From positions 14,987-78,986 of the forward strand of contig CAYOQR010000019.1 in assembly GCA_964406155.1 (NCBI GenBank): a stretch of 64,000 bases of DNA. Direction: 5' to 3'. The notes below the pieces were generated by a model that saw nothing but the letters and a program-made list of their open reading frames with translations, did not search any database and was not told the DNA's origin. Numbering within the stretch: position 1 is the stretch's first letter; each line of letters opens with the position of its first letter. Source of the stretch: Dongia_B sp964406155 (GTDB taxonomy: Bacteria; Pseudomonadota; Alphaproteobacteria; Dongiales; Dongiaceae). The position numbers were made by a program, and so were the translations under genes. This document shows positions 35,359 through 43,786 of the stretch, in pieces.

Positions 35359-35763
35359 ATGGCCTATAGCCGTGAACTGCTGGATCACTATGAGAACCCC
35401 CGCAATGTCGGCACGCTCGACAAGGGCGAGGACAATGTCGGGACTGGCCTGGTCGGCGCGCCGGCCTGCGGCGACGTCATGAAGCTGCAAATCAAGGTCG
35501 GTACCGACGGCCGCATCGAAGACGCCAAGTTCAAGACCTTCGGCTGCGGCTCGGCGATCGCGTCGAGTTCGCTGGCGACCGAATGGGTGAAGGGCAAGAC
35601 TCTGGCGGAAGCCGAGCAGATCAAGAACACCGAGATCGCACAGCACCTCTCGCTGCCGCCGGTGAAGATCCATTGCTCGATCCTGGCCGAGGACGCCATC
35701 AAGGCGGCGATCAAGGATTATCGCGACAAGCATCAGGCGTCCGGCGACAAGGCGGCCGAGTAA
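35359..35763 (+). CDS. iscU: Fe-S cluster assembly scaffold IscU
   Basis: The 134-residue scaffold has all three cluster Cys: C37 in APACGDVM (with the regulatory Asp39), C63 in FGCGSAIASSS and C106 in KIHCSILAEDA, plus the HscA-binding motif LPPVK at residues 99-103. AAGGGAG precedes the ATG. It lies between iscS and iscA. Confidence 0.96.
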   Translation: MAYSRELLDHYENPRNVGTLDKGEDNVGTGLVGAPACGDVMKLQIKVGTDGRIEDAKFKTFGCGSAIASSSLATEWVKGKTLAEAEQIKNTEIAQHLSLPPVKIHCSILAEDAIKAAIKDYRDKHQASGDKAAE

Positions 35764-35775
35764 GGATTGGCGATC

Positions 35776-36222
35776 GTGTCCGAACAGGCAACGACGAACA
35801 CTAACTCGGATGTGGGTTCAACTGCGGGTTCGGCCGTGAGTCCGGCTGCCGGAACGGCAGCACCAGCGCCGAAGCGTGCGGCGCGGCCGCGTCCCCAGGC
35901 GATGACGCTGACGCCGGGGGCCGTGGAACGGGTCAAGGCGCTGCTCGACAAGCGCGGCAAGCCCTCGGCCGGTATCCGCATCGGTGTCCGCACCAAGGGC
36001 TGTTCCGGCCTCAGCTATACGCTGGAATTTGCCGATGAGCGCGGACCCATGGACGAGGCGGTGGAGCAGGACGGCGTCACGGTCCTGATCGATCCGAAAG
36101 CTGCCATGTTCATCTTCGGCACGGAAATGGATTACGTCGAAGAGAAGCTGCAATCCGGCTTCCAGTTCCGTAACCCCAACGAAAAGGGTCGCTGCGGCTG
36201 CGGCGAATCCTTCCACGTCTGA
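35776..36222 (+). CDS. iscA: A-type Fe-S carrier IscA/ErpA with long N-terminal extension
   Basis: The 148-residue protein has the A-type domain from about residue 43 (MTLTPGAVERVKALLDKRG), with cluster Cys in KGCSGLSY and in the C-terminal CGCGESFHV. The first 42 residues are Ala/Thr/Ser/Pro-rich and then Lys/Arg/Pro-rich, an unusual lead; typical IscA is 107 residues. GTG 35776 is chosen because AAGGA (35762-35766) is 9 bases away; a TTG at 35767 is too close to it. IscA delivers clusters to apo-proteins such as BioB. Confidence 0.9.
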   Translation: MSEQATTNTNSDVGSTAGSAVSPAAGTAAPAPKRAARPRPQAMTLTPGAVERVKALLDKRGKPSAGIRIGVRTKGCSGLSYTLEFADERGPMDEAVEQDGVTVLIDPKAAMFIFGTEMDYVEEKLQSGFQFRNPNEKGRCGCGESFHV

Positions 36223-36272
36223 GCGGTCCCGCGACCAGGGATTGGAACTGCAGGGATCGGAACGGGAAGAGA

Positions 36273-36911
36273 ATGACGATCGGTGGCGAACATAGAGCCA
36301 TTCCCCGCGCGGCTTTGGCTGAATGCTGGTCCTGCAAGGGTCCGGTTTCGATCAAGGCGATGTTCTGCCACACTTGCGGGGCGGCGCAGCCGCCGCGCCA
36401 GATCGATCATTTCAGCCGGCTCGGCTTCGAGCCGGGATTCGATCTCGATATCGACCTGCTGGAAAAGCGCTATCTCGGTTTCCAGCGCAGCGTCCATCCG
36501 GACCGTTTCGCCAACAAGCCGGCGCGCGAGCGCACCATGGCGGAGCAGCAATCGGTCAGCCTCAATGAAGCCTTCGAGATCCTGAGCGATCCCCTGCGGC
36601 GGGCGGCCTATCTGCTGCAATTGAAGGGCGAGACGGCGTCCGTCGCCAAGGATCAGACGGTCGACGACCCGGCTTTGCTGATGGAGGCGATGGAGGCACG
36701 CGAGGCGCTCCTGGAAGCCGAAAGCGTCGAAGCGGTCGAGAAGCTGGCCATCAAGGCCGGCGCCGATGCCATCAATCTGCTCTCGGAGATTTCCAAGGCT
36801 TTTGCCGCGGATGATCTCGTGGCGGCCAATCGTTTGACGACGCGGCTGAAATACCTGCGCAAGTTCCTCGAGGAAACCCGCACCCGACGCGTCGCCCTGG
36901 AGAGTTTCTAA
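36273..36911 (+). CDS. hscB: Fe-S assembly co-chaperone HscB
   Basis: The 212-residue J-protein has an N-terminal zinc-finger-like segment with C18, C21, C32 and C35, and the HPD motif at H75-P76-D77 in SVHPDRFANK. The C-terminal three-helix bundle (QQSVSLNEAFEILSDPLRRAAYLL and following) binds IscU. E. coli HscB lacks the zinc part, whereas alphaproteobacterial and mitochondrial forms have it. Its stop lies inside a tandem duplication. Confidence 0.93.
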   Translation: MTIGGEHRAIPRAALAECWSCKGPVSIKAMFCHTCGAAQPPRQIDHFSRLGFEPGFDLDIDLLEKRYLGFQRSVHPDRFANKPARERTMAEQQSVSLNEAFEILSDPLRRAAYLLQLKGETASVAKDQTVDDPALLMEAMEAREALLEAESVEAVEKLAIKAGADAINLLSEISKAFAADDLVAANRLTTRLKYLRKFLEETRTRRVALESF

Positions 36912-36933
36912 CGTGTTGAGTTTCTGACGTGCT
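36902..36933 (+). repeat. 16 bp tandem duplication at the hscB-hscA junction
   Basis: Copy 1 (36902-36917, GAGTTTCTAACGTGTT) and copy 2 (36918-36933, GAGTTTCTGACGTGCT) match at 14 of 16 bases. Copy 1 includes the hscB TAA stop and a GTG; copy 2 has TGA in the same place and the GTG (36929) used as the hscA start. The GTG of copy 1 opens a 4-codon frame ending at that TGA. Confidence 0.9.
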
Positions 36934-38833
36934 TTTGCAGATTCACGAACCTGGCGAAACGCCGGAGCCGCATGCTTTGGATCGCGGCCTCGCGGTCGGT
37001 ATCGATCTCGGCACCACCAATTCCGTGGTGGCGGTGGTGCATATCCATGACGACCGGGCGGAGGTCCTGCGCGATCAATGTGGCGACGGCCTGATCCCCT
37101 CGATCGTCGCCTATATTGGCGACGAACCCGTGGTCGGCCGCGCCGCCGTGGAGATGCAGATCGAGCATCACGGCCGGGTGGTCAGTTCGGTGAAACGCCT
37201 GATGGGGCGCGGCCTCGCCGATGTGAAGAAGCTGGGCGGCACCTTGCCGTATGAAGTTGCCGGGGACAGTGCCGGCGGCATGGTGCGGCTGCAGATCGGC
37301 GACCGAGCGGTGTCGCCGGTGGAGGTTTCCGCCGATATCCTGCGAGCCTTGAAGCAGCGTGCCGAAGCGAAGCTCGACCAGCCGGTCGACCGCGCGGTGA
37401 TCACGGTTCCCGCTTATTTCGACGATGCGGCCCGCAACGCCACCAAGGATGCCGCCGCCTTGGCCGGGCTGGAGGTCCTGCGTCTGGTCAATGAACCGAC
37501 GGCGGCCGCTCTGGCATACGGTCTCGATACCGCCGCCGAGGGCCTCTATGCGATCTACGATCTGGGCGGCGGCACCTTCGATATTTCGCTGCTGCGTCTG
37601 GAAAAGGGCGTCTTCCGTGTGCTCGCGACCGGCGGCGATGCAGCCTTGGGCGGCGATGATTTCGACCACGCTTTGGCGGAATGGGTCATTGCGGATCAGA
37701 GGCTCGGCATCGTCTCGCCGGTTGGCGCCCGCGCACTGCTGATCGCGTCGCGCCATGCCAAGGAAGCATTGTCGCGCGCCGACGAAACCTGGTTCGATTG
37801 CGATGTCGATGGCCGCCTCGTGCATGTGAAGATTTCGCGTGAGCTGTTCGACCAGTTGATCGATCCGCTGGTGGTGCGCACCTTGCGCGCCTGCCGGCAG
37901 GTGCTGATCGATGCGAAACTGGAAGCGGGCGACGTCAAGGGCGTGGTGCTGGTCGGCGGCTCGACCCGAGTGCCGGCGGTGCGGGCGCGTGTCGGCGGCT
38001 TCTTCGGCAGCGAGCCTTTGGCCGATATCGATCCTGACGAGGTGGTGGCGATCGGCGCAGCGCAACAGGCGAAGGCGCTGACCCAGGGCAGCGATACGCT
38101 GCTGCTCGATGTGACGCCGCTCTCGCTCGGCATCGAGACCATGGGCGGGATTGTCGAGAAGGTGATCGAGCGCAACACGCCGATCCCGGTGACCAAGGCA
38201 CAGGAATTCACCACCTATCAGGACGGCCAAAACGGTATCCTGATCCATGTGGTGCAGGGCGAGCGCGAAACGGTCGATGCCTGCCGCTCGCTGGCCCGCT
38301 TCGAGCTGACCGGTATTCCGCCGATGGTGGCAGGTGCCGCCCGCATCCTGGTGAAATTCGCGGTCGATGCGGATGGGCTGGTGACGGTCAGCGCCGAGGA
38401 GCGCCTGACCGGCGCCAAGGCGGAAATCGCCGTCAAGCCGAGCTATGGCCTGACCGAGGAGGAAATGGCCGGCATGTTGCGGGACAGCCTGACCCATGCC
38501 CGCGAGGATATGGAGCGCCGCCTGCTGATCGAGGCCCGTGTGGAGGCCGAACGCGTCCTGCTGGCGCTGAAGGCCGCCCTGATGGCCGATGGCAGCCTGC
38601 TGGATGCGGCGGAACGGGCGGCGATCGACAATGCCATGGCCCAGCTCCGTCAGGCCATGTCGTCGGAGGACCGGGACCGGATCAATGCCACGGTTGAGAT
38701 CCTGGAACAGGCGACTCACGGCTTCGCTCAGAAGCGGATGGACAGGGCGGTCGCCCAGGCCTTGACCGGTCACAGCCTTGACGAGGTCGAAAAGAGTATG
38801 GCAACTGACGCCCCGAGTAGTCACGCCGAGTGA
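36929..38833 (+). CDS. hscA: Fe-S assembly chaperone HscA (Hsp70)
   Basis: The 634-residue specialised Hsp70 drives cluster transfer from IscU. Motifs: GIDLGTTNSVVAVVH near residue 25, VITVPAYFDDAARNATKDAA near 150, IYDLGGGTFDISLL near 210, VVLVGGSTRVPAVRA near 340 and LSLGIETMGGIVEKVI near 398. The start is GTG 36929, right after the TGA of a 4-codon upstream frame; a GGAGAG box at 36899-36904 would serve the upstream GTG, so hscA may start by reinitiation. TTG 36935 is an alternative. Confidence 0.94.
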   Translation: MLLQIHEPGETPEPHALDRGLAVGIDLGTTNSVVAVVHIHDDRAEVLRDQCGDGLIPSIVAYIGDEPVVGRAAVEMQIEHHGRVVSSVKRLMGRGLADVKKLGGTLPYEVAGDSAGGMVRLQIGDRAVSPVEVSADILRALKQRAEAKLDQPVDRAVITVPAYFDDAARNATKDAAALAGLEVLRLVNEPTAAALAYGLDTAAEGLYAIYDLGGGTFDISLLRLEKGVFRVLATGGDAALGGDDFDHALAEWVIADQRLGIVSPVGARALLIASRHAKEALSRADETWFDCDVDGRLVHVKISRELFDQLIDPLVVRTLRACRQVLIDAKLEAGDVKGVVLVGGSTRVPAVRARVGGFFGSEPLADIDPDEVVAIGAAQQAKALTQGSDTLLLDVTPLSLGIETMGGIVEKVIERNTPIPVTKAQEFTTYQDGQNGILIHVVQGERETVDACRSLARFELTGIPPMVAGAARILVKFAVDADGLVTVSAEERLTGAKAEIAVKPSYGLTEEEMAGMLRDSLTHAREDMERRLLIEARVEAERVLLALKAALMADGSLLDAAERAAIDNAMAQLRQAMSSEDRDRINATVEILEQATHGFAQKRMDRAVAQALTGHSLDEVEKSMATDAPSSHAE

Positions 38834-38918
38834 TCACGCCGCGACGGACCCGGTCCCGAGCGTCGGCCGTAAGTAAGGGGTCTGGCGGGAAGCCGCTGAT
38901 CCATATGGAGAAATTGCA

Positions 38919-39254
38919 ATGCCGAAGATGACCTTTATCAACCCGGATGGTAGCCGCGTCGACGTCGACGCTCCGGTCGGGTTGTCGGTGATGGAAATCG
39001 CCCATCGCAACAATGTCGATCTCGAGGGCGCCTGCGAGGGCTCGCTCGCCTGCTCGACCTGTCACGTGGTTGTCGATCCGGAATGGTATGACGTGTTGGA
39101 AGCCGCCAGCGAGGACGAAGAGGACATGCTGGATCTGGCCTTCGGCCTGACCCATACCTCGCGCCTTGGCTGCCAGATCAAGATGACCGAGGAACTGGAC
39201 GGCCTGACGGTCAGCCTGCCGGGTGCCACCCGGAACATGATGGTCGATAAGTAA
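38919..39254 (+). CDS. fdx: [2Fe-2S] ferredoxin of the isc system
   Basis: The 111-residue adrenodoxin-type ferredoxin has the ligand pattern C39-x5-C45-x2-C48-x36-C85 (CEGSLACSTCH and RLGCQI). It gives electrons to IscS/IscU during cluster assembly. A weak spacing gap of 85 bp separates it from hscA, otherwise it is in the operon order. Confidence 0.94.
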   Translation: MPKMTFINPDGSRVDVDAPVGLSVMEIAHRNNVDLEGACEGSLACSTCHVVVDPEWYDVLEAASEDEEDMLDLAFGLTHTSRLGCQIKMTEELDGLTVSLPGATRNMMVDK

Positions 39255-39288
39255 CCGGACCGTAACAGGCAGCGGACGAGGAAACGGG

Positions 39289-39495
39289 ATGGGCAAGAAA
39301 CTGCGCTGGGTCGATGTCAACGATATCGCCATTGAGCTGGAAGAGCACCATCCCGATGTCGATGTCGTGAATCTGCGTTTCACCGATCTCTGGAAATGGG
39401 TACAGGCTTTGCCGGACTTCGCCGACGATCCGCAGAAATCCAACGAGAAGATTCTCGAGGCCATCCAGATGGCGTGGCTGGATGAGCGTAGCTGA
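39289..39495 (+). CDS. iscX: Fe-S assembly protein IscX
   Basis: The 68-residue acidic protein KLRWVDVNDIAIELEEHHPDVDVVNLRFTDLWKWV... EAIQMAWLDERS is a full-length IscX, an iron-dependent regulator of IscS activity. It overlaps the next gene by 14 bp, the first of several genes beyond the known isc set. Confidence 0.94.
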   Translation: MGKKLRWVDVNDIAIELEEHHPDVDVVNLRFTDLWKWVQALPDFADDPQKSNEKILEAIQMAWLDERS

Positions 39496-40924
39496 GGCAA
39501 CTCCGGGCGATCGGAAGCCGCGCGGCGAGGATGGCCTGCGCGGCCCGATCCCGTCTGGCCGCTCGGCGATCGTCACGCCGGTGCCGATCAGCGCCCGCAT
39601 CCTCGCCAAGCCTTTCGTCGATGCCATCTGCCTCTGGGGCTTCAAGCGCATCCTGCCGGCCTCGCATGCCTGGGCGGCGGCCAATCTCGCCGAGGGCGAT
39701 GTCGCGCGCTTTGCCGATTTGTTGCAGCTGAAATCGCCGCCCGGCAATTTGCAGGGCCGGCTGAACCGCACAACCGCCTTGCGCAAGAAGGCCGACCAGG
39801 CTTTCTCGGTCTGGCGCGATGCGGCCTTCAACCCGGCGTCGACCGTGCCGGCGGAAAGCCTGGCGCAGATCGAGGTGACGCGGCGCCAGACGGCCCAGGA
39901 TCATCTCGGCCATCGCCTCGCCTATCTGATGTTCGCCCGCAAGCATCGCCTGCCGGCGGTCGATTATGTGATCCCGCAGCCGGACGAAGCCTTGGCCGCC
40001 TTGCGCAACGATCCCTCGGCCACCGCCCGGCTGTTCGCGCTGCCGGACCATCTGCCGCATGTCGAGATGAGCCGCCGCACCGTCGTCGACGGTGTCGCCG
40101 AATACTGGCTGAAATTCCACAGCCCGGTCGCGCCCAGCATCGCCCATGGCGGCGGCGACACGGCCTGGGTCCATGTCTATGAGCCGCTGAATGCCGGTGC
40201 GGAGACACCCAGCCTGATCTGGGCCCATGGCCTCGCCATGGAACTGGAGATGATGGCCAAGGGGCCGCTGGATTTCCTGACCCTGGCGCGGGCCGGTATC
40301 CGGGTCCTGATGCCGGATGCGCCCGGCCATAACCGCCGGACGCGTCTCGGGCTCTATGGCGGCGAGGCCTTCCTGCGGGCGGCGCCGATTTCCGGCCTCT
40401 ATCATTTCATCCAGACCGCCCGCGAATTCGCCACCCTGGTCCAATGGTGCCGCGGGCGCGGCAGCCAGCGGGTCGGGCTCGGCGGCATTTCGCTGGGCGC
40501 GCTCTCCGCCCAGGTCGCGGCCTGCAACATGTCGAGCTGGCCGGCCGATTGCCGTCCGGATTCGCTGTTGCTGCTGACCACCACGGATCAGGTCAGCGGC
40601 CTGACCACGGAATCGGCCCTGGGCCAGGTGGCGGATGTCGACCGCGCGGTACTGGCCGCGGGTTGGCGAGAGGAGCATATCAAGGCCCTGTCGCCGATCA
40701 CCGATGCGCCGACCACACCGCCAGTCGATCCGGCGCGCATCGTGCTGTTGATCGGCCGGCGCGACAACGTGACCCCTTACGCCGGCGGCGTGCGTCTGGC
40801 ACGTAATTGGCAGCTGCCGGCTGCCAATATCTTCAGCCGCGACCAGGGACATTTTTCGGCGGCTTTCGGCCTGGCGGTGGACCCGGCCCCCTATCAGCGG
40901 TTGATCCATATCCTGAAAGGCTGA
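39482..40924 (+). CDS. Alpha/beta hydrolase, uncharacterised, ABHD18-like
   Basis: The 480-residue protein carries an alpha/beta hydrolase domain in its second half: SLIWAHGLAMELEMM near 245, PDAPGHNRRTRLGLYGGE near 278, a nucleophile elbow GGISLGALSA near 335, an acidic IGRRDNVTPY near 420 and a DQGHFSAAF near 460. The first 160 residues are family-like but of no named function. Length and shape suggest the ABHD18/DUF2048 type. It overlaps iscX by 14 bp and is followed 3 bp later by the oxygenase-like gene, implying one transcript with the isc operon. Substrate unknown. Confidence 0.65.
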   Translation: MSVAEATPGDRKPRGEDGLRGPIPSGRSAIVTPVPISARILAKPFVDAICLWGFKRILPASHAWAAANLAEGDVARFADLLQLKSPPGNLQGRLNRTTALRKKADQAFSVWRDAAFNPASTVPAESLAQIEVTRRQTAQDHLGHRLAYLMFARKHRLPAVDYVIPQPDEALAALRNDPSATARLFALPDHLPHVEMSRRTVVDGVAEYWLKFHSPVAPSIAHGGGDTAWVHVYEPLNAGAETPSLIWAHGLAMELEMMAKGPLDFLTLARAGIRVLMPDAPGHNRRTRLGLYGGEAFLRAAPISGLYHFIQTAREFATLVQWCRGRGSQRVGLGGISLGALSAQVAACNMSSWPADCRPDSLLLLTTTDQVSGLTTESALGQVADVDRAVLAAGWREEHIKALSPITDAPTTPPVDPARIVLLIGRRDNVTPYAGGVRLARNWQLPAANIFSRDQGHFSAAFGLAVDPAPYQRLIHILKG

Positions 40925-40927
40925 CCC

Positions 40928-41815
40928 ATGGTGGCCGTGCATTTTCTGGATCGGGCCCTGCCGGCGGATGAGATCGGCCGGCTGACGCTGAGCGGCGATC
41001 TCGTCGTCTGGCGCCGCTTGCCGGCATTGCTGGATCTCTGCGCCCTGGCGGAAACGATGCTGCGGGACGGGCTGCAGGATGACGACCCGCAGACGGCGGA
41101 GACCCGCATCGAGGGCGATGTCTTCCTCAAGCGCGTCCGGGCCCTGCGCGCCCGCTTCAAGCAGGATGCCGGCATCGTTGCCGCCTTCAAGCAGGCGTTG
41201 ATCGAAACCGGCCTTGAGGCCGACGACAGCTATTGGGACCCGCTGCAATTGCGCGTCGTGCCGTCCCGTGACAGCCATCAGGCGCGGCGCATCATGCCGC
41301 TGCCGGCCCATCGCGATAACTGGGGCTCGAACATCGCCCAGCAGATCAATTGGTGGACGCCGCTGCTGCCGACCACGGCCGGGCGCACCATTCTGTTCTA
41401 TCCCGGCTACTGGGCCGAAGAGGTGGCCAACAGCAGCGCCGAGTGGGATTTCGAGGTGCTGAAGCGACTGATGCTGGAGGGCAAGGCCGACAGCTATCCG
41501 GTCCTCCCCGTTCTGACCGAAAACCTGCCGGATGCTGCGGCGATGCCGCTGGTCCTGCAGCCGGGCGACATGCTGGCCTTTTCCGGCCAGCATCTGCATG
41601 GCAGCATTGCGACCGACCGGGAGATGACCCGCTTCAGCACGGAAAGCCGAACGGTTAGTCTGCGCCACGTGACGGCGGGCTTTGCCGCGCCCAATGTGGA
41701 CGGCAGGGCGCCGCGCCTGGTGCCGGACTGGTTCCAGCACCTGGTGGATGACAGTCCGCTCGGCACGGCCGATGCGGGCTTGTTGGCCAGGATGGCCGCC
41801 AGGCTCCCGGCATGA
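40928..41815 (+). CDS. 2-oxoglutarate/Fe(II) oxygenase-like protein
   Basis: The 295-residue protein has the iron facial-triad pattern: H128 and D130 in LPAHRDNWGSN, a distal H224 in SGQHLHGS, and an Arg (R235) 11 residues later that could hold the 2-oxoglutarate carboxylate. The surrounding strands (FYPGYW, VLQPGDMLAFSG) match the cupin-type core of phytanoyl-CoA-like dioxygenases. H222 and R241 are nearby alternatives. No closer family was recognised. It sits between an alpha/beta hydrolase (3 bp gap) and mnmA (47 bp gap) at the end of the isc operon. Confidence 0.6.
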   Translation: MVAVHFLDRALPADEIGRLTLSGDLVVWRRLPALLDLCALAETMLRDGLQDDDPQTAETRIEGDVFLKRVRALRARFKQDAGIVAAFKQALIETGLEADDSYWDPLQLRVVPSRDSHQARRIMPLPAHRDNWGSNIAQQINWWTPLLPTTAGRTILFYPGYWAEEVANSSAEWDFEVLKRLMLEGKADSYPVLPVLTENLPDAAAMPLVLQPGDMLAFSGQHLHGSIATDREMTRFSTESRTVSLRHVTAGFAAPNVDGRAPRLVPDWFQHLVDDSPLGTADAGLLARMAARLPA

Positions 41816-41862
41816 ACCGTGCCGATATTGGCCGGCTGATACGGCTAGGATAGATTAAAGAG

Positions 41863-42978
41863 ATGAATTCGCTCGGTTTCGATAAGGCACCGCAGGACAC
41901 GCGGGTCGTCGTCGCCATGTCCGGCGGCGTCGACAGTTCCGTGACGGCCGCCCTGCTGGCGCGGGAAGGCTATGACGTCATCGGCGTCACCCTGCAGCTC
42001 TACGATCATGGCCTGACGGTGGGCAAGAAGGGCGCCTGCTGCGCCGGTCAGGACATCTATGATGCCCGGCAGGTCGCCGACAAGCTCGGCATTCCCCATT
42101 ACGTGCTCGATTACGAGAACAAGTTCTCCGATGCCGTGATGCAGGAATTCGCCGATTCCTATCTCGCCGGCGAGACGCCGATCCCCTGCGTGCGCTGTAA
42201 CCAGCGCGTCAAATTCCGCGACCTGCTGGACCAGGCGCGCGATCTCGGCGCCGAGGCGATGGCAACCGGGCACTATGTCCGCCGCCTGCCGACATCTGCC
42301 GGCGCGGAGATGCATCGCGGCACCGATCCCAGTCGCGACCAGAGCTATTTCCTGTTCGCCACCACGCAGCAGCAGCTCGACTTCCTGCGCTTTCCGCTGG
42401 GCGATTTGCCGAAGACCGAGACGCGGGCGATCGCCGGCAAGCTCGGCCTTGCCGTCGCCGCCAAGCCGGACAGTCAGGACATCTGTTTCGTGCCGGAAGG
42501 CGGCTATGCCAAGGTGGTCGAGCGCCTGCGGCCCGGCGCGATCGAGCCCGGCGAGATCCTGCATCTCGACGGCCGCGTGCTCGGCCGTCATGACGGCGTC
42601 ATCAATTTCACCATCGGGCAGCGGCGTGGCATCGGCGTGCATGATACCGGCAGCAGCAATCAGCCGCTTTATGTGGTGAAGGTCGAGCCGGAAACGCGCC
42701 GCGTCTATGTCGGCCCGAAAGAGGCGTTGGCCCGCCATAGCGTCACCCTGCGCGAGGTCAACTGGCTGGGCCGCGCCGGCGAGCCGACAGTCGATGTGCC
42801 CGTCACCGTCAAGCTGCGCTCTATGAGTCAGCCGGCCCCGGCCCGGGTCAGCTTGACCAATGCCGGTGCAACGGTGATGCTGGAGGCGCCGCAATACGGC
42901 ATCGCGCCTGGCCAAGCCTGCGTCTTTTACCAAGGCGAACGGCTGTTGGGTGGCGGTTGGATCTGCCGCGAGAGCTAG
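41863..42978 (+). CDS. mnmA: tRNA-specific 2-thiouridylase MnmA
   Basis: The 371-residue enzyme thiolates U34 of tRNA for Lys, Glu and Gln, using sulfur that arrives from IscS. The ATP PP-loop VAMSGGVDSSVTAALL is at residues 18-33, the catalytic Cys pair in PCVRCNQRVKF near 107 and SQDICFVPEGG near 205, and the IGQRRGIGV motif near 250. The placement next to the isc operon makes biological sense. Full length. Confidence 0.95.
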   Translation: MNSLGFDKAPQDTRVVVAMSGGVDSSVTAALLAREGYDVIGVTLQLYDHGLTVGKKGACCAGQDIYDARQVADKLGIPHYVLDYENKFSDAVMQEFADSYLAGETPIPCVRCNQRVKFRDLLDQARDLGAEAMATGHYVRRLPTSAGAEMHRGTDPSRDQSYFLFATTQQQLDFLRFPLGDLPKTETRAIAGKLGLAVAAKPDSQDICFVPEGGYAKVVERLRPGAIEPGEILHLDGRVLGRHDGVINFTIGQRRGIGVHDTGSSNQPLYVVKVEPETRRVYVGPKEALARHSVTLREVNWLGRAGEPTVDVPVTVKLRSMSQPAPARVSLTNAGATVMLEAPQYGIAPGQACVFYQGERLLGGGWICRES

Positions 42979-43013
42979 GCAGGCGGCGCAAGCAACGGCA
43001 AGGGGAATCACAG

Positions 43014-43316
43014 ATGGATCTGGCAGGATTGACCGAGGAACTGCGCCGCCGGGCTGGCCAGAATGTGAAGCTCGGTTATAAGGTCAAATTCCTGCTGGAT
43101 GACGGGCTCATCTTCTGGGACGGCACGGATCAGACAGCCCAGATCGGCAATGACGATGCCGGCGCCGCCGATACCACCATCACGATTTCCGCGGAAAACC
43201 TGGAAAAGCTGATGAGCGGCGGCCTCGATCCGACACTCGCCTATATGACCGGCAAGCTGAAGGTCGAAGGCAGCATGGGGGTGGCCCTGAAGCTGACCTC
43301 GATGTTCGCTGATTGA
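43014..43316 (+). CDS. SCP2 sterol-carrier-like protein
   Basis: The 100-residue single-domain protein carries the SCP2 lipid-binding core: VKFLLDDGLIFWDG, TTITISAENLEKLMSGGLDPTLAYMTGKLKVEGSMGVALKL. Members bind hydrophobic ligands; in bacteria the function is mostly unknown. ATG 43014 has AAGGGG upstream; an upstream in-frame ATG inside mnmA is not supported. The gene lies 35 bp after mnmA. Confidence 0.85.
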   Translation: MDLAGLTEELRRRAGQNVKLGYKVKFLLDDGLIFWDGTDQTAQIGNDDAGAADTTITISAENLEKLMSGGLDPTLAYMTGKLKVEGSMGVALKLTSMFAD

Positions 43317-43356
43317 GCAGCCGGATCAAGCCGTTAATCAAAACGTGACAGCTCGG

Positions 43357-43385
43357 TTGACAGGCCGGCGGGGGGCGAGTATACG
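43357..43385 (+). promoter_or_regulatory. Strong promoter of the tRNA-Met gene
   Basis: TTGACA at 43357-43362 and TATACG at 43380-43385 are 17 bases apart. Transcription would start near 43392, about 46 bases before the mature tRNA. Confidence 0.75.
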
Positions 43386-43437
43386 CATCCCGCCCGTTGC
43401 ACCACGCGGGCATCCGGCCGGTTTCCTGGTCGACGGT

Positions 43438-43512
43438 GGCAGCGTAGCTCAGTGGTAGAGCAGGGGAATCATAATCCCTTGGTCGGGGGTTCAAATCCCT
43501 CCGCTGCTACCA
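43438..43512 (+). tRNA. tRNA-Met (CAT anticodon), probably elongator
   Basis: The cloverleaf is complete: acceptor GGCAGCG with CGCTGCT, D-arm GCTC/GAGC, anticodon stem GGGGA/TCCCT around loop ATCATAA (anticodon CAT), T-arm GGGGG/CCCTC with TTCAAAT, and an encoded ACCA end. The absence of the three-GC-pair initiator stem and of a 1-72 C-A mismatch points to elongator Met; an Ile2 (lysidine) tRNA cannot be excluded without a comparison. Genes of another base composition follow. Confidence 0.9.
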
Positions 43513-43786
43513 ACGAAACCCTCTTTCAAGCATACCAAGCTGCTGGAAAATCAGCGGAATCTGATCGAGCTGTTCAGCCCGCAGGCTTCTTTACTGTTCC
43601 TCTGCAACCCCGCAAATATCCCAGCCTTTCCGAGAATCTGGCCGGACGACGGTCCTTTGGGCCGCGCAAATCCTCGTCAGGGGTGATGGCAGTGTAGCGC
43701 CGGGGGAAATCGATGAAGTCGATTGCAACGAAAGGGGGGATGTTTCCGCGCCACCGGGTTTTGCGCGGCCCAGTTTCGTACCGGGC
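43513..43786. other. Spacer between tRNA-Met and the GntR gene
   Basis: About 270 bases with no recognisable gene, integrase remnant or repeat of the tRNA 3' end. Only short open frames without coding character are present. Confidence 0.4.

Noticed and set aside
36908..38824. A 638-codon antisense open frame over hscA
   Set aside because: The plus strand encodes a full Hsp70 with all motifs; the antisense frame is a mirror of its codon bias.
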